Part shown: piece by piece, positions 9,501 through 22,287 of the stretch | Layout of the letters: each line of letters opens with the position of its first letter | How positions within the stretch are numbered: position 1 is the first letter of the stretch | NCBI GenBank assembly: GCA_016490735.1 | Contig: JAEMWC010000246.1 | Coordinates: forward strand, 692,501-756,500 | Reading direction: 5' to 3' | Source: Pachyseris speciosa | Lineage: Eukaryota; Cnidaria; Anthozoa; Scleractinia; Pachyseridae | DNA length: 64,000 bases | The notes under the pieces: model-generated | Told to the model about the DNA's origin: nothing | The model's database searches: none | The model's input: only the letters and a program-made list of their open reading frames with translations | Made by a program: the position numbers and the translations under genes

Positions 9501-12500
9501 CACAAACTGAGCAGGATAATTGTTTCATTATTCAGAATTTTTTAAATTAAATTAAATTTGCATTACAATTGCCCTGAATAGTATGACTTTTGGTATTATT
9601 ATTTAGATCTACATGCACTTTATAGCAGCAATTTGTAAATTTACCTTAGTAAACCCTGTGCATCACCTGCCAGTACATTTGTATCCCTACTACAGCTGTA
9701 TCTGGAACAGTATGATTATTGATTTTCACTGGCACTGGAATGGCCATGAATAGTAGATCTTAAAAAATTGAAATGGTTAGTAGGAATAACCAACCCTTTT
9801 ATTTATACAATGATGTAAACCTTATGAATTCTGCCACATGATCTTGGGCCCTTATTTTATATAGAAAAAGGAGTGCCAAGCTGTTATTCTTTGATTTATC
9901 CTCTTTCTATTGGTTTCTTTTAATAAAGGTGGTTCCATGGCAAAATAACTCGGACCTTGGCAGAAAAAGTCATGTCATCTGCTACTGATGGACAGTTTCT
10001 TATCAAAGAAAGTGTGAACTATCCTGGTGACTATGTCCTGTTTATTTGGTATGTTAGTAGCTTGCATGTTTCACCAATTTTCGTGGGTGTACGATATGTA
10101 CAAAAACTGTGATGATCATTCACATATTCATTCTTTAATCCGCAATGAATATGTGAATGATCATCACAGTTATGAGTACTACTTAAGCAGTAGTGAAAAT
10201 AAAACCTGAAAAAAATCCAGGCTTGTACGAGGTTTGAACCTATGACCTCTGCGATACTGGCACAGTGCTCCACCAACTGAGCTAACAAGCCAACTGGGAT
10301 CTGGTCATTTTGCTGGTTCGTAAAATACCCGTGAGTGATGAATATGCGAGAACTGCGATGATCATTCACATATTCATTCTTTAACCCATTAACTACCACA
10401 CAATTTCTGTGTGTTTCAGATTGCTCGATTTTTTATTAATCGTTAATTATTAACCAAATGCTCAGTGTTAACAGACGGCGTCAAAAAACAACACCCCTTT
10501 AGTCAACGTTAGCTAGAATTCCTAATTTCCAAATAAAATACACTCGTTGCCAATCAAAGATTGCCCAAAAAACAAACTTGGAAGTAAAATTTAAAAAATT
10601 TGCAGTGAAATTTGATACTGTTGTCACATGGACAAATTTGATATGCCCTGTGAGGATTTCAGTTGGCTTTCGTAGATCGAGTAACATTTATGAAATTTCG
10701 TAAATTAATACCTAAACAAAAAATTTATTCAGATAAGCCTGTGTTTATCCCTGAAAAGCAAACGCATACAATTTTTTGCCTTGAGTAAATCTACACGAAG
10801 GCAAATGAAGCAAATCTTACGAGTCACTTCTGAGTAAACTAGAATCTGTCCTTGAAGAGGGATTTCTTTGCTATGAACTGACTGGTTTCCACTGTGCAAG
10901 CTATCGAGTCTTCCTTAGAACTTTTTGTTTCAATATTATTTACAGTTTTAAAAGCTGTATTTCCCATCTAAGAACAGTACACTGCTATCTTGAAGAAGCG
11001 GTGGCCGTTTTTATCTGAAATTTTTTATCTTCCTTGCAGGTGACTAAAACCTTTCTGTCTACCACTCCCTAAGACTCTTAAATATACATGTATGTGCAGT
11101 TGGTGGGTTCTTATTGGTTTATCTATCCTGAAGACAATTGGAACAAAAAGAGACAAAAAAGTCCTCTCTGGGGGAGGCAGGGAAGGAACGCGAATCCACA
11201 CAAAAACTGGGCCGGTTTTGGCCGGAATGGGAGTTAATGGGTTAATCCGCAGTTCAAATATATGATTTTCATACAATTATTCATTCTTGCATATTCATCA
11301 CTCACAGATATATTACGAACCAACAATATGACCTGCTCCCAGTTGGCTTGTTTTAGCTCAGTTGGTGGTTCAAACTCTGTTTAAACCTGAATCTTTTTCA
11401 GGCTTTATTTTCATTACTGCTTAAGTAGTGTTCATAACTGCAATGATCATTCACATATTCATACTATGCCTATTGCCTGGATGGTCACAGAAAGTCACTA
11501 AAATACAAAATTCATCACTTACACTTTACCTACATGTACAATTACACAGTATTCTACTAAACCTACTTGAACAATAATAATAAAACAATTAAACTATTGA
11601 GGCGCAGAGTTTCCTGTTGAATTTATTTGTAGTATTGTTTTTAATATGTATACATTTTTTGTCATAGTAATTTTAATGTTAACCTTTAGCTTGAAACCGG
11701 TTATATTTGGAAGTGTTTCAGTCCTTCTACAATCAATACAGTACTGGTTAAAAGTAAGTGGTTAACAATTATTCACTGAAGACCTCCAAACCGATTCAGA
11801 AGGTGTTGTAGATAACTTTTCCCTGTGTGCCGTCATTTTTTTTTACCTGAATTTGATTTTTACCTGCAGCAGATACAGTGTAATCTTTCTCATGTAAACA
11901 CATGCTATGTAGACAAAAGCATTCTTCAAGTACCAGCACTCGAGAGTTCCGTTTATGATTTAAATTAATTGTGGCTAGTAATTCCTCGTGTTATGAAATG
12001 GTGTAGTTTTAGGAGTTGGTAGAAACAAAATTGAATAAAGCAGCAAGATACTATGACTTTGGAGGTTTCATAGTTTTTGGAAGTCGAAAGTTTTTGAAAT
12101 TTATAACAAGAGATAAAGTTAGCATGTTGAAGCTGAGTTGGGTATTATTATCCTGTCCTGTCAACTGTGGTCAAGTGTTTAATTCACTTAATATATTTTT
12201 TAAAGAAAAGGTGAAATGTTTACGCACTAAACCATTTGAACTGATTATGGATTTATTTCACACTCATTTTGTGTTTATGTAGTTTAACTTGAGAAATCAA
12301 TACTATTTGTAATAATATTCTGTCTATTGTTTCTCAATGAATTTCTGGGTACTTTAAAAGCACTAGAGGATTCGATGATTGACAGCTCTGCATTTAGTTA
12401 TGCATTTCCTGAACTCTTTTTCTTCTTTGCTAGTTTGCATCTACAATCGATGTGTTTCTATGGGCTCGATTCTATTCTGTGGCGTGATTCTATGGGCTCA

Positions 12501-15500
12501 ATTCTATTCTTTGGGCGTGTTTCTATGGGCTCGATTCTATTCTATGGGCGTGTTTCTATGGGCTCGATTCTATTCTCTGGGCGTGTTTCTATGGGTGTGT
12601 TTCTATGGGCTCAATTCTATTCTATGGGCGTGATTCTATGGGTTCGATTTTATTCTATGGGTGTGTTTCTATGAGCTCGATTCTATTCTATGGACGTGAT
12701 TCTATGTGCTTGATTCTATTGTATGGGCGTGTTTCTATGGGCTCAATTCTATTCTATGGGCATGATTCTATGGGCATGTTTCTATGGGCTCAATTCAATT
12801 CTATGGGCGTGTTTCTATGGGCTCGATTCTATTCTATGGGCGTGTTTCTATGGACTCGATTCTTTTCTATGGGCATGTTTCTATGGGCTTGATTCTATTC
12901 TATGGGCGTGATTCTATGAGCGTGTTTCTATGGGCTCAATTCTATTCTATGGGCGTGATTCTATGGGTTCGATTTTATTCTATGGGTGTGTTTCTATGAG
13001 CTCGATTCTATTCCATGGACGTGATTCTATGTGCTTGATTCTATTGTATGGGCGTGTTTCTATGGGCTCAATTCTATTCTATGGGCATGATTCTATGGGC
13101 ATGTTTCTATGGGCTCAATTCAATTCTATGGGCGTGTTTCTATGGGCTCGATTCTATTCTATGGGCGTGTTTCTATGGACTCGATTCTTTTCTATGGGCA
13201 TGTTTCTATGGGCTCAATTCAATTCTATGGGCGTGTTTCTATGGGCTCAATTCTATTCTATGGGCGTGATTCTATGAGCTTGATTCACAAATGATTGTAC
13301 GGTGGTGTCTGCTGGAAGGACATTATATATGTGTTGTAGGTCATGAATAATTAGGGGTAGGAGACAAAGGAATCTCATTTTGACCTAGGTTAAAATCTGC
13401 CATCAATCAACTGTATTTGCGCCGAAACGGCATGAGTAAAGTCTGCTTGCAGCCTCTTATTTCACTCTTTATCTAAGTAGACTTTTAGGGGAAAGGTTAC
13501 CTGGAGATGTTTTAAAATGGCATTTCAGAGCATCTAAATTTCAAAAATTTCGGTAGGAACATGTCCCCAGACCTCCCAAAAGGGGAGTGCCTTTGGCATT
13601 CAATAACCTTCAGCAAAATATTATTAGTGAGAACCCTGAGGACTCTGTTCTTTATTACAGAAAACTTGACCACTGAAACCCAACTAGCATTAATTACAGT
13701 GAACTGTAACAATAAGAAACCAACACTCACTGGGCACATTGAAATCAGGGAATTACAGTGGATTAAATAAAATGGTCATGTCTTCTGTTGCACAAGTTAC
13801 CGTAAAGACTCACAGATAAGCCGCACCTTTTTCCCAAAACTTGTTGTTCGAAATCGGGGGTGCGGCTTATCTGCGAGACTATTTGGAGAAGGTGCCGTAA
13901 ATTTTCGTGAAATTGACATTTTTATGGAAAAGTACATTAATATATACTACATAAAACTAAAACTGAGTATTGATCATTGCTTAATTGCAAGTTTGGTGCC
14001 TCCTAAAAGAGCCGTTGGGCAAGTATTAGCTTTATATTTCAAGCTCACATTTCTGTCACTGTTAAACAGTGCTAAACCTTTGTTAACAGATTGAACGCTT
14101 TATGGTCGCTTTTCTTGAACAGAAGAACGTGACACAGCATGGAATTTCCATTCCCCCACAAAATTGTTTACAGCATCAACGACGATCTGTAACTTCAACG
14201 GCAATCGATCCTCCATGGGTGAGAAATTGAAAATAACACGCTATTCTTGGGTATTTGTGTGGAGAATGGCCCACTGTTTCTTCGCTGGTGTCCAGTCTTC
14301 TATCGTCCGAACTATTGTGTGGCTACTAAGCTACGAACATTCAGAACGATGAACACACAGCCTGAACACGCAAAATTCTATGAAAACTGTCTATTGAATG
14401 AAGAAATACCTATCAACAACTAAAAGAATAACATCAATCATAAGTCATAGTTGTGGACGTGATGTTTATTCTACTAAAGAGCTAAAATTGTGGGTACAAA
14501 TTCGAAGTATTTTCCATTTCAATGTTGGCGAGTTTACGTTCAAAGAAGACAGAAGACGTAAGACTCGACTTTGAATTTCTTTCAACATTGAGCAGAAAAA
14601 CTTTTTTGCCAAAATTTGAGTTGCTAAAGTCGGGGTGCGGCTTATCTGCGAGTCTTTATGGTATATTACTTGGGCTTTGAGACACTCAGAGTCTAGATGT
14701 GGCTCTGTTTCTTTTTCTATTTTTGGTTTTGGGGTCACTAATTAAGGCTAAGAGTTAAGGCCTTAGTTAATTTTGAAATACTTATTCCAGATGACTGCTG
14801 TATATTGTCCAAATTAAAATGGTACCCTCTCTTGAGGCATTTTAGACTTAGACTCTCTGAAGTCCATTTCCACAAGTGATCTGAGGAAAAATAATAACTA
14901 TTTCATTTCATTTCATTTTATTGTTTTCTCCATTGAGATTATGTTAAGGATTACATTAGTAATAGATACAAGGTAAAAAAAAATAGAATGGAGAGGGGCA
15001 CGATATAGTAAGAACTAATTAGTGCCCTAAATAATATTTAATTATTAATATATATAGTTTATTGCAAAAAAATATATAAGCACACACAGACACAGACACA
15101 GACACAGACACACAAAGATACATCATGGCACAAAACAAGGAGATTAGTACTGAGCAAAATAATATTTGAAGATTGCTTTTTTAAAATTGCTTTTTGATGG
15201 AATATTGTGAATGGAAAAAGGAAGATCATTCCAAAAATATTTACCAATAACAGTAGGGCAAAATTTTCTTATTATTTGTCCTAGAGTGAGGAAGGAATAA
15301 TTGTTGAGAAGTTGCAGTCAGTGTGGAATAATTATGTTGCTCAGTTGTTGTCTTAGAGACAGTTACAGTGCCACTTCCTATGGAGACTCAGAAGAACGTG
15401 GGAGAGATTCCATGCTTAATCCAACAATTGCAGATCACAAACAATCACAAAGATCCCTCTTTCCACATTATTGCAAAGAATTGAAATTATTGCATACAGT

Positions 15501-16158
15501 TTCAGTTTCAGTCTCAGTTTCAGCATACATTTCAGTCAGAAAATTGTCAAAGCTACGGTCTGTGGGCGGTGTGTGTGTGTGTCAATCGAGATTGTAAAAT
15601 TCTTAATGAACAGAATAGTCAGGCATGATCCAGATGGTAGCATTGTTGACGACTACAAAGCCTTTTCTACACAGTTCTAGTATTGCACCATTTTGTCTTC
15701 GCATCTGCCTTAGATATCTTGAATTTCTTCCTAACTGTTGGCCTGCTGTTTACAGTTTTGTTTTATTCTTAAAATCTTTACACTTATACAGTGCAACTGC
15801 TTTCATAAATTTGTCATTACTTAAATGCTGCTGTATTGCTTTCCACTGTGTTTACGACAGTGAGAGGTGCATATGCAACAGTCATATGTTTCCAGGAAAC
15901 ATGTCTTTAATGTAGTAAATCATTAGATGTGTGTTGATAGTAGATTGCGGAACTTTGGTTTCCATAATTTATGGTCGCACAATCATAATTACTATTAATA
16001 ATAGCAGAAACCTTCGATGAAGATACAGTAATGTAGCAAGATTGCATACAGTCACAGATTGCATTCAATCACATAAGACAGCAGAACTGGTCACGATCTG
16101 CGATAAGCGATCTCTGATCATCCCCAATTATGTGGAAACTAGGCTTTAGTATGAATAT

Positions 16159-16197
<39 letters not shown>

Positions 16198-19100
16198 AAA
16201 TGTGCCAGTTTATCCAAGATTTGTGACAAAGTGGTATCATAACACTGAGCCAGTTCTTCAAGGCTTGTCCACTGTGAATTGCACAGGACAGATGATGCAA
16301 TGTCCGATCTAAAATTATCCATATCAATCTGTTTGAACTTCGGATAAGAAACTTCCTTGACCAGAATATTAGGACCAGGGATAGATAATTGACATTCAGT
16401 AAAGCAATGATCAGAAATGTAGTATGTCGACTTCAGAGGGAATACATTAATGTCATTAGATGACCGTGAGATGATAAGATCGAGTATATGTCCAGAAACA
16501 TGCGTAGGGGTGGTAATATGTTGCAGAAAACCAAACGTATCCATAAGTTCCATGAACTTTCTGGCATCAGCAGACAGCGGTCCCAAACGAACATTACTCG
16601 CAAGAACAGAGTTCTTACTGTAATCGCACATGAAATTTGAATTAGTTCCAGGGGCCCGATAAGCTGATTCTATCGGCTTTATCTGGTGGTTATTGACGCC
16701 GACCTCTCATTCTTGTAAGAACTCCTAAACATTTAAGTGAGTGCCAAACCAGCGGTGAAACAGGTCTTGTCCATTGCCGTTTCACAGTTGAGTAACAGTG
16801 GCGGAAAGTACATTTCCACCAATTCCTAAGCGAAAGTAGCTGATTTCTTGAATATTGCAGCGCCATGATTTCAAAGAAAGCCTTATAAGCAATATAAGGC
16901 CAATTTCATTGATTAAACAAGTGAAATAAATAAGAAAAATGTTTAAAATCGCAGAACTAAAAATTATTCAGCCACACAGGCGAAATTTACATAATCATTC
17001 TTTTGATGCATACAACAGAAAGGACAGGTTACCATGTTACCACCAAAGAAGAAAGGACAGGTTACCATGTTACCACCAATAGCGTAGCTCCATTTTCTGT
17101 ATATAAACCATACACAACCCGCAATTCCTCGATTCGCTCTGACGAAGGGCTAACGCTCGAAACGTCAGCTAATCGAATCCCTGTCCGGTGGTCAATTTAC
17201 ATTATCAACTCCGTTGATAAACCAAATTTTACTATGAATATGACAAGAGACTTGAAACATGGCAGAATTAGTGTCCATCCCACAAAAGAGTTACCCTAAT
17301 GTTGAAAACAATGCATGCATTTCTGCAGTCGCAGCCATAACAATAACAGTGGCATGCAAAGCCTAATGGTCTGATCTGGGTTTTAACAATCGTTGAAGCA
17401 AATAGGCTAAATATAATTAATGACACCTGATGTATCTATATTGTAGTGTTGAAGGCAAACCCAGGCATTTCAGAGTGATTTGCAAAAGGAACGTGATGTT
17501 CGCCATCAATGAGAATCAATTTTTTGACAGCATTGAGGAGATGGTGAAGGTAAGAGAGAATTTGTTACTGCATGTAATCAAACATAAATTTTACCACAAT
17601 TGCTAGTAATTTTGCAATCTGATTGGCTTATTTGCTATTGTTGGTAAGAGTCTAGACAACGCTGCTCGCGTCAACGTGTCGTGCAATGCCTTTTTTCAGC
17701 TCTTGCTCTGAAATTAACATTTTCTTTGACATTGATATTGTGGTAAAAACGAATAGAATGTGGTTTAGCGCTGTCTATACTCTTATTCACAACAATATTC
17801 GTCATCACAGTGGTCAAAATTTGCTGTAGACTCACTCCACCACTGTGATGGCGAATGTCGTTGTCGATAAGAGTATCTATTAGACAACGCAAAACCACTT
17901 TTGATTTGTTAATTTGTTTTTGTATAAACTACAATTGTTACCATTAACCATGCTTGCATGCATTTTCCTTCTTTTTTTCCCCTTTTAATATATGTTTGTT
18001 TGTGTGTTCTGATAGCTGCCATGCCCTACTATGAAAGAGCTTTTCCTATACACAGCTTGTGTCTTGTGGTTACTAGCAAACTACATATTATGTACTTGAC
18101 TCAAACACTCAAACCTTAACCCTTTGGCTGCTACAATGGCCGAAACTGGCCACGCCAAATCACATCCCTTATACCACTTGTGACGTTATCAGTTGTAAAG
18201 TTCGTAGACAACTTTTACATGTAACATACATACATGCAGGGGGAAGAGATTTTTCAAACCATACCCGAATGAGCACGATTCCGTCAAACAGGCTGGAGAA
18301 AATGCAAAAAAAATGTGACGTTGGCCAGAAAATTGAAATGAAAATCTTGTTCCACTACCCACCAGCACTTCCTTCCTAAATCCAATGTTCCCCAAAATCT
18401 TTTCCCACTGAAAAGGAAGCCCAGAAAATGCCCAGCAAGAGAAAAAGAAAGCAAAGCAAAAAAAGTGAAAGAAAAGGGGAGGAGAGAAAGCGAAAGGTAG
18501 AAGGAGAGGGGGCAGTGAAACTTTTCAACCCAAAAACTTGAAATGTTGTTTTCTGTGCATGCCTGAACTTGGAAAGCTAGTATTAAGCATCAGGAACAGA
18601 AGCGCATGAGGAGCTCCACCAGCAAACAGAGTTTTGGGCAGGTTTGGTTCTTTTTGGCTACAATGCTGGTCACAATTCTTGAAACGCTATAACCAGTTGC
18701 AAAAAATGTTGAGACACTCCCAATAAAATACTTACTCTTCTTCTAAAACTCTTCCTTGACAGTTACTACAGGACAGGCAAGACTCCCCTCCCCCCTCTCC
18801 CTTAATAGATGTTGTTGGGCCACAATTCCTGCGTGGCCTTGCATTTTGTACGAACAGAAAATGTGCTTCAACAACATTGATAAGGGGAGGGGGAGGGGAA
18901 CCTCTTTTCAGTCCGAATTAAGTGTACCGTCTCAAGTATTTTTGCAACTGGTTGTAGCTCCCTATTTCCCCTCCTTCCCCTTCAATGTTGATTTTCTGGA
19001 AGGTAGACTTATAGCAAACCTGTGAAATCAACACTCATCGAGAAAATCAATATTGGAGGGAGGGGGGGAAGGGGAGTAGGTTGGATGAGATGTGGATGTG

Positions 19101-22100
19101 AAATGTGACGCTTTTGTCAAGTGTTACATATAATTGTGACTGGGATTGTATTTTGTAGTGTAATGAGGCATCAGCTGAAAAGTGGATTACATGTAGTGCT
19201 TGGTCTAAGTGGAACCACTGGCAATTTAACACAAACAACCCAGCTTAATCACGAACTCCAAACTCGTTGTTGTTGGGCACATAATGAGGAAAGCAACCAA
19301 ATGTAGAGATGGCGTGCTCAGCCAGTCAGGAGCGACTATTTTTGCCGCTCAACCAATCAGGAATAATGTTTTTGCTGTCAACATGGCATATCCTGTGCGA
19401 ACTTGCGTTTCAACAGTGCACTAAATATACATTCGTGACTAGATCTGCCGTTTGCTTCTTGGTAGAAGCGATTGACTGTAAAATAATGGACGTGTGTGCT
19501 GATTAAATTCGGGGCATCAATGAAGACAATAAATTCTTTGAAAGTTTGCGTGAAATCTTTGGGTTCGTGAAGCCGGAATTTGCCATTATTTTCTTGTCAT
19601 CACTCCGCTAACACATTAAAGAACGGTGAGCAAATACTAAGAGGTTTTAGAAAGTTCAGTTTTATGATTGATTTAATACCAACTTTCCTTCAAAAACTAG
19701 TGAAGGAAAATTATGTTTGATATGAACTCCGCATATACAGTTGAATAAATTTTTGGTGGTGCGCTTGAGTGGCACATGGCTCAGGCAAACACTAAAGTCA
19801 CAAAAAGGGTGGAAATCCAATGACAGTACTTGAGCAAGGACATGGTAAGTTGCGAAAAATTAACCTAATGGGCATGGCTTGCATGTCATTTTACTCACTT
19901 GCGTGCCATTTTGTCTAATAGCGTGTCCTTTCACCCGGCAGTGAACTCGGCACATTTAATTGGTTTTACCGTGTGACACACAAGAAAGGATATTTTTAAT
20001 TAAGCATGTTGTGTGACACACTCCTGGTAAACTGGTGTGACATTTCACTCACTACCTGTTGTTTAGTGTGTCATTTTGGTGTGCCCATGCATTCACCTTT
20101 TTACCTGTTTTCCCGTGGAGGGTCACATATTTAAAGGTTCAATATTATTGGCATTCATGAACAAAGATGGGAAAACGGCAGATACTTAACTACCGGACCA
20201 ACAACATTTTCCTAACAGTAGTAACATTTCCAGCTGTGGTTGCATATTTTCGCTTTTTCATTCATCAAGTCGTCACCACAAAAGTAGCAGTGTGAATTAC
20301 TTTATTGTTATAGTCCGTGTACATTTTGTAAATTTGACATGAGAAGCATAATTACCGGTAATAATAATAATAATAATGTGTCTTTATTCATTTGATAAAA
20401 ATACATATATCAAAAGTTACAATAATAGTAATAAGCACTTACAAAAAATGACTTAATTGGTAAAAAGTATTCAGATAAAATAACAGAATGAAGTCTATAT
20501 TACTAATTTATATCTAAAACTTAGTTTATTAAAAAAGATAACGTTCAGTGTTTATTTTTGCAAAAAGTCAGTGTTGGTACAAAGGTCCTGGCACACTTTG
20601 TCCTCAATATTGAAAAAGTGTGAAAATAACAATAACAATTAAGAAAGCAAGTTTACATTCATTTGTCTACTTGTCGACATTTCTGTGCAAATCACTTAAG
20701 CTATAAATGATGAGATTAACTAAACATTCTATTTCCAAAGAACTGTACCTCTATTTTGGGTAACGCACATAAAAGAACTCTGCAAGCACAAGGATATATA
20801 AATAATTGAAATGCACTTACAGAAAATAGACAGTTCTCCTACATGCACTGATGTCAGTATAGTTGAAGCTTAAAAGATTGCAAATGAAGTGACAGTGGAA
20901 TCAGGTCTTCCTTGTGTCCTTTTTTTTTAATAAATTGAGGGGGGAATGGGGGTGCTTATTTGCTATTTTGGCCAAGGTGGATGGGCGCTTAATCGAGGAA
21001 ATACAGTATGTCCAAACTGTGTTTCGGTGAGATGATGTCCTCAGATGTCTAAAAGAACTCTTCATTTGTTGCATTTTAAAAGTTCAATCATGCATCATGG
21101 GGAAAGAGCTTCCCTGTTTGCGGCAATGTAGAAATTGGATTTACGGAAAGTCACACATTACTTTGCAATGTTTTCTTCAGTGAGTATAGACTTGAAATTG
21201 ACTAAAAGTAGCAAAAAATGGCTGCTGTTCTAGTACTGTTCTAGCCAAAGGGTTAAACAATATGCCAGGAGCATGTGTTAAACAGGAGTTGGCTTGTCTC
21301 CCGAGGTTGTTGTAACCCAATATATCTTTTTCATCTAAAAAAGTTTCTCTTGAAAGAGCTGTTTTATGTCAAAGTGTGTGTAGTTCATCCTTAGTAATAA
21401 TTAACCGGGGTGGGAGGGGGAGTACTCCCAGAAAAATTGGATGGGGGTGTGCGGCCCATTTCCTGAAACCCTTACCATATTTCAGACCAAAATTTGCGAT
21501 TTTCTCAACCCTATTTCAGACCAGACCAAAAATTTGATACCCTATTTCAGACCTATTTTATGTGCATGGTTGGTGTATCCATAATTTGAGAAGGGCTTTT
21601 GTTGATGGTCTTATCACCTAATGATGAAGAAGTAGCTTCTTCTAAAAAACATACCCAAAAAACATACCCAACTATACCCTATTTCAGACCAAAATGGTGA
21701 AAATTGGTACCCTATTTCAGACCAAACCAGTACCCCTCCCCCCACTGGGATAATTAAGCACTGAAAACTGCTGACTTGCTTTGAATGAGTTTCTGCTTAC
21801 AGCTGTATTAATTTCAGGCATCTCAACAAACCTTTTGTGGGGGGAGGGGGGGATAGGAGGGGGAAAGAAATTAACATGAGGCATTTACAACATTTGACAT
21901 TGAAAATGGTGGTTTTCACTGGACTGATTGTCCCATTTTTGAAGTTAAATGCATCATTTAGTCTTATGCAACTGGTCTGTCAACAATATCAGCTCGACCA
22001 ATTATTATTGAAATGAAAAATGTTGAAATACTAATAATAATTGAATAATAATTTAGAACTGATATAGTGCATTTTCCATGTGTATATGATCAAAATAATG

Positions 22101-22169
22101 CACTTTACAAGCAGATGAAATTGGAATTTGGAAATGTTGGTTTTTGTGGAGAGAAGAAAACCGGAGAAA

Positions 22170-22214
<45 letters not shown>

Positions 22215-22252
22215 CCAACCCACAATGACGTCGAGTCCAGGAATTGAACCTG

Positions 22253-22287
<35 letters not shown>

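Larger units (their letters stand above)
6565..9928 (+). other. Intron 1
   Basis: 3364 bp, GTGAGT donor. Most of it is the TTAA element 6982-8949; the remainder shows no recognised repeat. A tract of ten pyrimidines followed by AG at 6821-6822 resembles a strong acceptor, followed by an open frame. Confidence 0.75.
10049..17446 (+). other. Intron 2
   Basis: 7398 bp. Holds two SINE copies, a piggyBac-like MITE, the 33-bp minisatellite, a TA-flanked element, a LINE endonuclease fragment and the hammerhead-bearing repeat, each listed separately. No conserved unlisted exon seen. Confidence 0.75.

Noticed and set aside
12453..13285. CRISPR-like regular repeat
   Set aside because: Repeats are contiguous without unique spacers, and the window is eukaryotic.
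12327..13294. Overlapping + strand ORFs with 11-residue repeats (MGSILFYGRVS-like)
   Set aside because: They are a consequence of the 33-bp minisatellite being a multiple of 3; several frames stay open and no splice context supports coding.
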